Assembly (NCBI GenBank): GCA_938005315.1
Contig: CALLOB010000053.1
Location: forward strand, 32,194 to 96,193
Reading direction: 5' to 3'
Source: an uncultured Phycisphaerae bacterium
GTDB taxonomy: Bacteria; Planctomycetota; Phycisphaerae; UBA1845; PWPN01
DNA: 64,000 bases
This document shows, one piece after another, positions 9,376 through 17,617 of this stretch. Position numbers and translations under genes: made by a program. Numbering within the stretch: position 1 is the stretch's first letter; every line of letters begins with the position of its first letter. The notes below the pieces were generated by a model that saw only the letters and a list, made by a program, of their open reading frames with translations, ran no database searches and had not been told where the DNA came from.

Positions 9376-10816
9376 CGCCGCCGTCCTCCGACTCCAGTTC
9401 CTTCTGCAGCGCCGCCCAGCGGACCCGGAAAGGCCTGGCCGGCATCACCGGCAGGTCGCGGTATTGCGTCCAGACCCCGCCGGTCGAGGGCATCCACCGG
9501 CACCAGCCGTTCCGCGAAATCAGCCACATGAACCAGCGGGCCTGCATCGCCCCCCAGCGGTAGAGCCACCGCGAACTCATCCCCAGCCGCCAGCCCTTGA
9601 ATCCCAGCCGGAAGGTCAGCGGAGACCGGCCCCGCCGGACCAGCTCCTGACGCAGGTGGATCAGGTGCGTCGGAATGTCGATCCGCACCGGGCAGGCGTC
9701 CAGACAGGCTCCGCACAGGCTGGAGGCCTGCGGCAGGTGCTCGTAAACCTCCAGCGAGTTCAGCAGCGGGGTGATGACCTTGCCGATCGGACCGGGGTAG
9801 GTGGCCTCGTAGGCGTGCCCGCCGATCTTGCGGTACACCGGACAGGCGTTCAGACACGCCCCGCAGCGGATGCAGCGCAGGGTCGGCATGTAGTCGCTGC
9901 CCAGCACCGCGCTGCGCCGGTTGTCCATCAGCACCACGTGGAACTCCTCGGGCCCGTCGAAGTCCCCGGCGCGTTTCGGACCGGTGATCAGACTGGTGTA
10001 GCACGTGATCCGCTGGCCGGTGGCGCTCTTGCCCAGCAGCTTGAGGAACACCGGCAGGTCCGCCATCCGCGGCAGGAGCTTCTCCAGACCCATCAGGCAG
10101 ATCAGCACCCGCGGGCGCGAGGAGCAGTAGCGCCCGTTACCCTCGTTGGTCACGATGCAGACCGTGCCGGTCTCGGCCACCGCGAAGTTGGCGCCGATGA
10201 TCCCCAGGTCGGCGGTACGGAACTTCTCGCGCAGCACGCGCCGGGCCACCATGGTGAGCGCGGGAGGATCGCTGGTGTACTCGATGCCCAGCTTCTCGGC
10301 AAACAGCCGCCCGACGTCCTCGCGGCTCTTGTGGGCCACTGGGGTGACAATGTGCGAGGGCTTCTCGCCGGCCAGCTGAAGGATGTACTCGCCCAGGTCG
10401 GTCTCCAGGACCTCGAAGCCCGCGGCCTCCAGGTCGTGGTTCAGCTCGATCTCCTCGCTGACCATCGACTTGCTCTTGACGATCAGCTTCGCGGACGCCC
10501 GACGGGCGATGTCGACGATGACCGCCTTGGCCTGGTCGCCGTCGGCGGCGAAATGCACCTGTCCGCCCCGGCCTCGGACCTGCCCGACGAACTGCTCGAG
10601 GTAGCGGTCGAGGTTCTCCAGCGTGTGGTCCTTGATCCGCGCCGCCAGCTCGCGGACCGCCAGAGGATCGCCCAGCTCCGGCAGGATCGCCCGCCGGCCG
10701 TCGTCCTTCTGGCGCGTGGCGCGGTCGAAGATCTCCTGCAGCCGCCGGTTGGCCACCGCGGCGGCCGCCTGGTGCTTGAAGTCCGGAACGCCCGCGCCGT
10801 GACCGGCCTTGCTCAT
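9365..10816 (-). CDS. lutB: L-lactate oxidation iron-sulfur protein LutB
   Basis: 483 residues. The N-terminal two thirds form a LUD domain. The C-terminal part carries two ferredoxin-type clusters, CIRCGACLNACP and CGACLDACP, the expected LutB layout. It transfers electrons from L-lactate in complex with LutA and LutC. The start is fixed by an ATGA overlap with the lutA stop at 10813-10816; an upstream in-frame ATG at 10822 also exists. A run of eight or more G just before the start, inside the lutA 3' end, probably acts as a ribosome-binding tract. Confidence 0.92.
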   Translation of the reverse strand: MSKAGHGAGVPDFKHQAAAAVANRRLQEIFDRATRQKDDGRRAILPELGDPLAVRELAARIKDHTLENLDRYLEQFVGQVRGRGGQVHFAADGDQAKAVIVDIARRASAKLIVKSKSMVSEEIELNHDLEAAGFEVLETDLGEYILQLAGEKPSHIVTPVAHKSREDVGRLFAEKLGIEYTSDPPALTMVARRVLREKFRTADLGIIGANFAVAETGTVCIVTNEGNGRYCSSRPRVLICLMGLEKLLPRMADLPVFLKLLGKSATGQRITCYTSLITGPKRAGDFDGPEEFHVVLMDNRRSAVLGSDYMPTLRCIRCGACLNACPVYRKIGGHAYEATYPGPIGKVITPLLNSLEVYEHLPQASSLCGACLDACPVRIDIPTHLIHLRQELVRRGRSPLTFRLGFKGWRLGMSSRWLYRWGAMQARWFMWLISRNGWCRWMPSTGGVWTQYRDLPVMPARPFRVRWAALQKELESEDGGDAR

Positions 10817-11658
10817 GAGCATCCCCCCCCCGCCCGATCGTGGCCGCAGGCACATGATCCGCTTCGACGCGGTATCCCGGCCACGGAGGCCTCGCCCCGC
10901 CCGCGGGTCAGGTGGCTGTTGTTGCCGTTCCGCATCGCCTCGTCCAGCATCTCGGCGACGTGCTTCACGCGGATGTCGATCCCCTGCCGGTGCAGCCCAC
11001 CGACGATGTTCAGCGTGCAGCCGCCGTCATTGCAGATCAGCAGGTCGGCGCCGGTGGCCTTCACGCACTCGATCTTGTCGGCCAGCATCGACCCGGAGAT
11101 GTCCCCGTACTTGACCGCGAACGTGCCGCCGAAGCCGCAGCACTGGTCCAGCTTCACCAGCGGCCGGTACTCCAGCCCGCGGAAATGGCGGAACACCGAG
11201 GTGATGTCCTCCACGGTCATGCCGATGCCGCGATTGTGGCAGCTGTAGTGGAACGTGGCCTTCGCCGGGTACGGCAGATCCCAGGCCGACAGATCGACCT
11301 TGAGCCTCTTGGCCAGGAACTCGGTGAACTCGAACGTCTTGTCCGCCAGGGCCACGGCCCGCGCGTGCAGGGCCGGATCGTGCTCCGTCAGGTGCGGAAA
11401 ATACTCGCGGACGATCGAACAGCAGGACCCCGAGGGAGTCACGACCGTCTCGGCACTCTCGAACACCCGGATCATCCGCGCCGCCACCGCCCGGGCCTCG
11501 TCGATGAAGCCGCTGTTCAGCGCCGGCTGCCCGCAGCAGGTCTGATCGACCGGAAAATCGCACTTGACGCCCAGCCGGTGCAGCACGCGCACGACCGACT
11601 CGGCCACCTCGGGGAAGTACAGGTCGGTCAGGCACGTGACGAACAGCGATACCCGCAT
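10813..11658 (-). CDS. lutA: L-lactate oxidation CCG-domain protein LutA
   Basis: 281 residues beginning MRVSLFVTCLTDLYFPEV. It has two cysteine-rich CCG domains, seen in VDQTCCGQPALNSG and LDQCCGFGGTFAVKY, which bind iron-sulfur or heterodisulfide-type cofactors. It is the LutA subunit of L-lactate dehydrogenase LutABC. The ATG at 11658 was chosen because upstream sequence in the same frame is low-quality and overlaps the neighbouring membrane protein gene. It lies 46 bp downstream of that small gene and may be cotranscribed with it; a TAGAAT hexamer at 12134-12139 could be their promoter -10. Confidence 0.92.
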   Translation of the reverse strand: MRVSLFVTCLTDLYFPEVAESVVRVLHRLGVKCDFPVDQTCCGQPALNSGFIDEARAVAARMIRVFESAETVVTPSGSCCSIVREYFPHLTEHDPALHARAVALADKTFEFTEFLAKRLKVDLSAWDLPYPAKATFHYSCHNRGIGMTVEDITSVFRHFRGLEYRPLVKLDQCCGFGGTFAVKYGDISGSMLADKIECVKATGADLLICNDGGCTLNIVGGLHRQGIDIRVKHVAEMLDEAMRNGNNSHLTRGRGEASVAGIPRRSGSCACGHDRAGGGCS

Positions 11659-11704
11659 CTGCGAAGCCCCCGACCCCGACCGGCGCCGCCGGGAACCCGC
11701 CGGC

Positions 11705-12073
11705 TCACCTGGGCGTCTGGACGATGACCTGCTCGCCCCGGCTGATGAAGATGAACAGCAGCACCACCGCCACGCAAAGCACCGCCGCCCCCGCGAAAAA
11801 GCCCAGCCAGGAAAGTTGCTGGCGGTCGTTGCGCCGCTGGCCGGCGCTGTTGAGCCCGAAACCGAAACCCCCGACCCCCAGCAGCAGCGTGATCGCCCCG
11901 GCAACCATTACCACCAGCCGCCGCGTGCGCCCGTAGTAGATCACGAAGTCCGAGGTATCGATGTTGCGGAACACCAGCACCGCCAGGGCGGCCGCCGACA
12001 ACGCCGCCGCCGCCGACAACACCACGCTGGCCACCGCCTGGTGGTCGTATCGCCTCAGGGAAAAACCGGCCAA
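11705..12073 (-). CDS. Small predicted membrane protein of unknown function
   Basis: About 122 residues with three predicted membrane helices: near the N-terminus (VASVVLSAAAALSAAALAVL), in the middle (LVVMVAGAITLLLGVGGFGF) and near the C-terminus (GFFAGAAVLCVAVVLLFIFI). I recognise no family. The TTG start at 12073 has GGGGAGG seven bases upstream. It sits directly upstream of lutABC on the same strand, which suggests cotranscription but does not prove a role in lactate use. Confidence 0.65.
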   Translation of the reverse strand: MAGFSLRRYDHQAVASVVLSAAAALSAAALAVLVFRNIDTSDFVIYYGRTRRLVVMVAGAITLLLGVGGFGFGLNSAGQRRNDRQQLSWLGFFAGAAVLCVAVVLLFIFISRGEQVIVQTPR

Positions 12074-12197
12074 GGTTGAACCTCCCCGCAATCGCGACGG
12101 ACCGGCGGCGCCGGCCCACGGCAGGACACATGCATTCTACGCCCGGCCGGGCCCGTTGCCCAGCCTGCCGGTCCGGACTCAGGCCCGTCGCTGAGAT

Positions 12198-13445
12198 TCA
12201 GGCGTAGCTGGCGTCGGACGGCGCGCCGTGCCGCGCGGCACGCTCCTTGGCGACGCGGGCCTCGTAGCCGCTGGCCCGGTGAGCCGCCAGGGCGTCGGCC
12301 TCCATCCCGGACTGCTGCCGCAAATAGCCGATCAGCGGACGGGTGTCCGCGAAGAAAGCCGTCCGCAGCACCTCCTCGGCGGTCACGATGTCGCACCGGG
12401 CCTGAGCGTCGCGCAGCCGCTTGCGGTCCACCAGCAGCGCCCTGGCGAACATCTCGTGGCAGGTCGTGACCGTCTGGATCATGGCCTCGATCTTGGGCTT
12501 GAGGTTGTGCGACTGGTCGACCATGTACGCGATGTTCAGGACCTCGCCACGCTCCTCTTCCGCCGTGACGATCTCGTTGAAGATCCGGAAAACCTGGTAA
12601 GGGTCGATGCTCCCGGTGGTCAGGTCGTCGTCGGCGTACTTGCGGTCGTTGAAATGCAACCCGCCCAGCATCTCCTCGTCGATCAGCCAGGCCACGATCT
12701 GCTCGATGTTCTGCCCCTGGTAGTGGTGCCCGATGTCCACCAGCACCCTGGCCTGCGGACCGGCCGCTCTGGCCAGCAGGAACGCCATCCCCCAGTCGGC
12801 GATGTCCGTGTGATAGAAGGCCGGCTCGAAGGGCTTGTACTCCAGCAGCATGGTCATGCTCTTGGGCAGAGCCTTGTGCACCTTCTGGAGGGCCTCCGTG
12901 AAACGCTGCTTGCGGGCCCGGATGACGTCCTGGCCCGGGTAGTTGGTGCCGTCGGCGAACCACAGCGACAGGTGAGGACTCTTGACCGCCTTGCCGATCC
13001 GTACCGCCTCCAGGCAGTGATCGATGGCCTGCTTGCGGATCTTGGGATCCGGGTTGCCGAAGCTGCCGAACTTGTAAGCCTGGGCCTGAAACAGGTTGGG
13101 GTTGATCGACCCGATCCGCACCCCCAGCTTCCGGGCGTACTCGACCACCTTCGGGTCGAAACCCTTGGGAAAGTCCCACAGCACATGCACCGCCACCGAC
13201 GGGCAGGCCCCCGTCAGCTTGTGCACCTGGGCGGCGTCCTGGAGCTTCTCCTCGATCGTCCGGGCCGCCGCCGGCTGGTGAAACCTGCCGAACCGCGTTC
13301 CCGTGTCGGCATAACCCCAGGAAGGCGTCTCGACGGCGAACGCCTTCAGCCGTTTCATCAGCTTCTCGGGGTCGCGACCGCGGGTCGCGGCCAGATCGAG
13401 CAACTGCCTGGCTCGTTCGGCAATCTGATGGCCTGAAACCGCCAT
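12198..13445 (-). CDS. rhaI: L-rhamnose isomerase, RhaI (Pseudomonas) type
   Basis: 415 residues of the xylose-isomerase-like TIM barrel family. Stretches ETPSWGYADTGTRFGRF, LTGACPSVAVHVLWDF and GLHFNDRKYADDDLTTG match the Pseudomonas-type rhamnose isomerase. The metal and catalytic acids are in LLEYKPFEP (Glu), LVDIGHHYQGQN (Asp, His) and HFNDRKYADDD (His, Asp). It interconverts L-rhamnose and L-rhamnulose using a divalent metal; relatives accept other sugars. ATG 13445 is preceded by AGGAG about nine bases away. It stands alone: no rhamnulokinase or aldolase is adjacent, although a xylulokinase-family kinase lies at 44.6 kb. Confidence 0.88.
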   Translation of the reverse strand: MAVSGHQIAERARQLLDLAATRGRDPEKLMKRLKAFAVETPSWGYADTGTRFGRFHQPAAARTIEEKLQDAAQVHKLTGACPSVAVHVLWDFPKGFDPKVVEYARKLGVRIGSINPNLFQAQAYKFGSFGNPDPKIRKQAIDHCLEAVRIGKAVKSPHLSLWFADGTNYPGQDVIRARKQRFTEALQKVHKALPKSMTMLLEYKPFEPAFYHTDIADWGMAFLLARAAGPQARVLVDIGHHYQGQNIEQIVAWLIDEEMLGGLHFNDRKYADDDLTTGSIDPYQVFRIFNEIVTAEEERGEVLNIAYMVDQSHNLKPKIEAMIQTVTTCHEMFARALLVDRKRLRDAQARCDIVTAEEVLRTAFFADTRPLIGYLRQQSGMEADALAAHRASGYEARVAKERAARHGAPSDASYA

Positions 13446-13762
13446 GTCCCTGGGCTCCTGAGGATGCGACAAGCTCAATCCGAGGGGCCATCTTCGGCAG
13501 ATCGAAGGGGAGTGTCAAGGCCTTTATCCGATATCCCCCCCAGGCCCCGAAAGCCCTGGCGCGGTTGACAGATGACACCTCGGGCCTAGCATAGGCCGCT
13601 GGGCCGACAGACCTCACCCGACCCGCACCGTGCCGTAGCCTCCGCCGGCCCGACAACTTAGGAGTCTGTGACGGAAAATGGCCACCGGCCTCGGGTCGTT
13701 GCCGGCCCCCATGCCGGCGGTCCGTCGGCGCCAGACCCGGACCCGCCGGAGGAGTGACTGAC
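13446..13762. other. Divergent intergenic region
   Basis: A 317-bp gap between the divergent rhaI and FG-GAP lipoprotein genes. Apart from the promoter at 13565-13592 on the plus strand I see no gene or strong structure. Confidence 0.5.
13565..13592 (+). promoter_or_regulatory. Promoter for the FG-GAP lipoprotein gene
   Basis: A perfect TTGACA (13565-13570), 16-bp spacer and TAGCAT (13587-13592). The predicted transcript would have a leader of about 165 nt. Confidence 0.55.
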
Positions 13763-14917
13763 ATGACCATCCGAACGTCACTGGCGTTCCTAACCGCCCT
13801 GACGCTGGCCTCGGGCTGTGCTGCGACCGGGGCACCCTCATTCCGAATGCACGTGCTCAACGCCGCATCCGAGTTCGAGGCTGCCGGGGTGTTCGATGTC
13901 GATCGCGACGGCCGGCCCGACATCTTCTGCGGCGGATTCTGGTATCACAACCCCGGCTGGGAGCGCCATCCGACCCGCGAGATCCGTAAAATCGACAACT
14001 ACTACCTGGACTTCAGCGCTTTGCCGGCCGACATCGACGGCGACGGCTGGACCGACGTGGTCAGCTGCGACTGGCACGAAAAACGCCTTTTCTGGGTCCG
14101 CAACCCCGGCACCAACGCGCACCCTTGGGAAGAGATCGTCATCGACCGGCCGGGAAACCTGGAAACCGCCGTACAGGCCGACGTCAACGGCGACGGACGC
14201 CCGGACGTCATCCCCTGCATCTTCAACGGCCGGCCCGGCTGGTACGAGTTTCAGCCCGATCCGGCGTCCGACCGGGGCGTCCGCTGGGTCAAGCACGATC
14301 TGCCCGAGGAACTGGCCGGAGCGGGCATCGGTACCGCAGACATCAATGACGACGGCCGGCTGGACATCGTCGGGGGCAAGGGCTGGGCCGAGCAGCCCCC
14401 CGACGCCGCCGCGCCGTGGGTCTGGCACGGCGAGTTCGACCTGATCGACGCGAGCATACCCGTCCAGGTGTATGACGTGGACGGGGACGGCGACCTGGAC
14501 CTCGTCTGGGGCATCGGGCACGGCTACGGCCTGTACTGGCTCGAGCAGGAGCGGAATGCCGTCGGCCTGCGGACCTGGGCAAGGCATGAAATCGACCGCC
14601 AGTGGTCCCAGGCCCACGTCGTGCTCCGCGGGGACATCGACGGGGACGGCCTGGAGGACATCGTCACCGGCAAGCGGTATTATGCCCACAACGGGCACGA
14701 TCCGGGCGCGGAGGATCCGCGTGTGATCTACTGGTATGCCTTCGATCGCGCCGCCCGTCGGTGGACCAGGCACGTCATCTCTGAAAACGGGCCTGCCGGG
14801 CTGGGGCTGGCCACGGTGCTGTACGACATCGACGGCGACGGCGACCTGGATGTGGTCGCGCCGGGCAAGAGCGGCCTGTACCTCTTCGAGAACCTGCGGA
14901 TCGCCTCGGCCCGGTAG
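13763..14917 (+). CDS. FG-GAP/VCBS repeat lipoprotein
   Basis: 384 residues with a lipoprotein signal ending in ASGC (cysteine at about residue 20). The rest is a series of repeats each holding a calcium-binding D-x-D-x-D-G loop: DVDRDGRPD, DIDGDGWTD, DVNGDGRPD, DINDDGRLD, DVDGDGDLD, DIDGDGLED and DIDGDGDLD. Seven such loops at regular spacing predict a beta-propeller anchored at the cell surface. Planctomycetes carry many such proteins, but the role is unknown; adhesion or polysaccharide binding is possible. ATG 13763 is preceded by GGAGGAG about nine bases away. Confidence 0.85.
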   Translation: MTIRTSLAFLTALTLASGCAATGAPSFRMHVLNAASEFEAAGVFDVDRDGRPDIFCGGFWYHNPGWERHPTREIRKIDNYYLDFSALPADIDGDGWTDVVSCDWHEKRLFWVRNPGTNAHPWEEIVIDRPGNLETAVQADVNGDGRPDVIPCIFNGRPGWYEFQPDPASDRGVRWVKHDLPEELAGAGIGTADINDDGRLDIVGGKGWAEQPPDAAAPWVWHGEFDLIDASIPVQVYDVDGDGDLDLVWGIGHGYGLYWLEQERNAVGLRTWARHEIDRQWSQAHVVLRGDIDGDGLEDIVTGKRYYAHNGHDPGAEDPRVIYWYAFDRAARRWTRHVISENGPAGLGLATVLYDIDGDGDLDVVAPGKSGLYLFENLRIASAR

Positions 14918-15031
14918 TCCGCCCGGCGCCGGGCCGACGAACCCTCCGGCCCCGCGCCCCATGACCTCCCCGGCTCCCCCGGGCGCCGCGGAAGAGCATC
15001 CCCGCCGCGACCCGACACACGGAGATGCGCC

Positions 15032-16609
15032 ATGAGATTCCGTGTCACTTCGCTCCCGCTGCTCGCCGGCGCGGGCCTGACCCTCATCGCCGGATGCGCG
15101 ACCGCGGAGCCCTCCGCCCGGGCCCGCCTCGCCGACGTGCGAACCGGCCTGTCCCGCGAGGAACTCGGCGATCAGCTCGCCCAGTTCGAGGACACCTACG
15201 AGGCGGTCATCCGCGAGGCCGCCGAGCGGATCGCGGCCCTGGACCCCGGCAAACGGACGCGCCGGCTGGTGCTGCTGTGGCAGACGCGGATGCTTCCCAT
15301 GGCCCGCGACGCGCTCAACCAGGACGACCCCGTTCACGCATTGCTGGACGTCTGGGCCCTCTGCCTGCGGATGCACCACTACTTCCATGACGGCGACGGC
15401 CGCGCGCTGTTCGGCGACCATCAGGACCTCGCCCGACAGGCCGCCGAACGCGCCCTGGAGGCCGTCGAGCAGGTGGCCGCCGCCATCCTCTCGCCCGACA
15501 TGCTGGACCGCGCGCGACAGGCGGTGGACGACCTGGCCCGTCAGTTTCCCATCCGCGGCGAGTTTTCCGGCTCACCCGTACGCACCGCCGTGCAGCGGCC
15601 CGACCACGGCGCGGACGTGCTGGCCGCGATCGTGACCGCCCCGTTCGCGCCTTTCCGGGCCGTCGAGGGCATCGACCGCGGGGCCGCCGCCATCCGGGGC
15701 TTCAGCGCCGTGGCCGCGCGGATGAACGAAACCATCCACGACCTTCCGGAGCTCACCCGGCTCCAGGCCGAATTGCTGCTGCTGGAGATCGAGAACCTCG
15801 AGTCCACCCGGTCGGCGCTGGCCGCCTTCGCCGAGTTCGCCCAGGCCTCCAGCCGTTTCTCCGCCGCGGTCGAACGCCTGCCGGAGGACCTGCGGCGGGA
15901 ACTGGTCGCGGCCACGGAGGATCTGGACCGGCATCAGGCAGGCCTCCAGCAAACCCTGGCTCAGGCCCGTGAAGTCGTCGATCGCATCAACGAAGGTCTG
16001 CGCCGCGCGGACGAATCGGCGGCCGCCGTCGAGCGCACCGCCGTGCAGACCGCTCGAGCCGGGGAAGCCTGGACCGGAACATTCCAGGCGATCACCGACA
16101 TGGTCGCCGGCTTCCGCGGCCGGCCCACGGCCCGCGGCTCCGAAGCCGCGGCCACGGCGGCGGCCGACGGCCCGACCGCCGATGAGCCTCCCGGGCCCGA
16201 TACCCCCGCCGAGACCCCGGCCCCCACGGCGCTCGCCGCCCCGGCCGCGCCGTCGAACGCCGCCCTCCCACCGGCCGTGGGGCCGGACACGGATGCCGAC
16301 CGGCCCCGGCCAAGACCCTTCGACATCCTCGAATACGCCCAGACCGCCGAGGCCCTGGACCGCGCCGCGGACCGGCTGACCGTGCTGACCCGGGAACTGC
16401 GGGACCTGGCCGGTTCCAAAGAGCTCCAGGCCTCGCTGGCGGACGTCGAGGCCCGCCTGGATGGTCTGGTCGGCCGGTCGCGCGGCAGCGCGCGGGAGAT
16501 CACCGACCACGCAGCCTGGCGGGCCGCCCAGCTGATCGTGCTGACCTTCGTCCTGCTGATCGTCTATCAGGTTGCGCGACGTGATACGTCAACCGGCCAC
16601 GACGCCTGA
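15032..16609 (+). CDS. Helical lipoprotein with C-terminal membrane segment, function unknown
   Basis: 525 residues. It has a lipoprotein signal with lipobox LIAGC (cysteine about residue 24), a long Ala/Arg/Glu-rich helical region (about 30-350), and an Ala/Pro-rich low-complexity linker (about 365-425). A second helical segment follows, then a single membrane helix LIVLTFVLLIVYQVARR close to the C-terminus. A protein tethered by lipid at one end and a helix at the other is unusual. The helical part resembles coiled-coil or methyl-accepting-type signalling helices, but no signalling domain is visible. I recognise no family. Confidence 0.75.
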   Translation: MRFRVTSLPLLAGAGLTLIAGCATAEPSARARLADVRTGLSREELGDQLAQFEDTYEAVIREAAERIAALDPGKRTRRLVLLWQTRMLPMARDALNQDDPVHALLDVWALCLRMHHYFHDGDGRALFGDHQDLARQAAERALEAVEQVAAAILSPDMLDRARQAVDDLARQFPIRGEFSGSPVRTAVQRPDHGADVLAAIVTAPFAPFRAVEGIDRGAAAIRGFSAVAARMNETIHDLPELTRLQAELLLLEIENLESTRSALAAFAEFAQASSRFSAAVERLPEDLRRELVAATEDLDRHQAGLQQTLAQAREVVDRINEGLRRADESAAAVERTAVQTARAGEAWTGTFQAITDMVAGFRGRPTARGSEAAATAAADGPTADEPPGPDTPAETPAPTALAAPAAPSNAALPPAVGPDTDADRPRPRPFDILEYAQTAEALDRAADRLTVLTRELRDLAGSKELQASLADVEARLDGLVGRSRGSAREITDHAAWRAAQLIVLTFVLLIVYQVARRDTSTGHDA

Positions 16610-16629
16610 GCGGCAGGGCCGTCCTTTCC

Positions 16630-16747
16630 GGAGGGACGCGCTCCGTCGCGTCCTCCGATCGCGGGCTGTTGCTCGGCCGTTCGCGCCGGCCCCGACAGAG
16701 CGGGGCCCTCCATGGGCTGCGCCGGCCCCGACAGAGCGGGGCCCTCC
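16630..16747. repeat. Cluster of dispersed palindromic repeats, including a tandem pair
   Basis: Positions 16630-16656 hold GGACGCGCTCCGTCGCGTCC flanked by complementary GGAG/CTCC ends. Positions 16683-16711 and 16719-16747 are two identical 29-bp copies of the unit with core GGCCCCGACAGAGCGGGG, repeated with a 36-bp period. A degenerate further unit follows to about 16775. All lie between the convergent stops of the helical lipoprotein and the DUF502 gene. Confidence 0.8.
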
Positions 16748-16798
16748 CGGGATGCGCTCCGTCGCCGCTCGGGCGGGTCATGGCCGGCTGACCTGTCA

Positions 16799-17548
16799 TC
16801 AACCCCCGTGTCCGCGATCCGCGGTCGGCGATCGGAAGTAGCGGATACGATCGGGGGCGGTCATGCCGAAGGACACCACCGCCTGAATGGTCTGCTCGAG
16901 GCTCCAATCCAGCGGGATCACCTCCTCTTCGGGCACCAGCAGCACGTAACCGGAGGTCGGAACCGGCGTGGTGGGCACATAGACGCACAGGATCGTCTGC
17001 CCCGAAACCTCGTCGCGGCAGGACGCGGTGACGAAGGCCGGAACCTTCATCCCCGGGTGCGGGAACTCCACCAGCACGGCTCGCTGGAAGCGGCTCGGCC
17101 CCGCGGTGCCGCGAAGCGTGCTGAACACCCGGCTGACCGCCCGGTGGATCGAGGTGATCACCGGCACGCGCAGCAACACCGCGTCCAGGAGACGGTCCAC
17201 CCTCGCCCGGGCGAAGAACCCCAGCCCGTAAAGCAGGACCAGAACGGCCAGAATCCCGATCGGCGGTGCGGCGTAATCCACGAACCACGCCGGGGGCGCC
17301 GCATCGTAGCGCCGTTCGACCAGGCGGATCACCAGTCCGGCCGCCGGGGCGATGACGAAGCGATCCACGAAGGAGTACAGCCAGTAGACGATCCACGCGG
17401 TGATCACGAAGGGAAGAACCAACAGCAGCCCGGCCAGCAGCTGCCGCCGCAGACCGCCGAACGGTCGCCATCGCGGGGTACCCGGTTCGGAGCCCGCCCC
17501 GGGCGGACCCGCGAGCTCCGCGTTCGCTGAAGACCGCCGACTCGCCAT
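16799..17548 (-). CDS. DUF502 family membrane protein
   Basis: 249 residues. Two hydrophobic segments, LLAGLLLVLPFVITAWIVYW and PIGILAVLVLLYGLGFFAR, precede a conserved soluble region with VPVITSIHRAVSRVF and VYVPTTPVPTSGYVLLVPEE, the hallmark of DUF502 proteins. Biochemical function is unknown. ATG 17548 was preferred over an upstream in-frame start at 17593. It follows the P-type ATPase gene on the same strand by about 70 bp and may be cotranscribed. Confidence 0.85.
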   Translation of the reverse strand: MASRRSSANAELAGPPGAGSEPGTPRWRPFGGLRRQLLAGLLLVLPFVITAWIVYWLYSFVDRFVIAPAAGLVIRLVERRYDAAPPAWFVDYAAPPIGILAVLVLLYGLGFFARARVDRLLDAVLLRVPVITSIHRAVSRVFSTLRGTAGPSRFQRAVLVEFPHPGMKVPAFVTASCRDEVSGQTILCVYVPTTPVPTSGYVLLVPEEEVIPLDWSLEQTIQAVVSFGMTAPDRIRYFRSPTADRGHGG

Positions 17549-17617
17549 GAGCCTCGCTCCCTTCGCCACCCGCAGGTGCCGGCCCACGGCCACGGACTGG
17601 GCCCCGCCGGGCTGAAG

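Noticed and set aside
12055-13923. A 622-codon open frame overlapping rhaI
   Set aside because: It is in another frame of rhaI and shows no family motif, whereas rhaI is recognisable over its full length.
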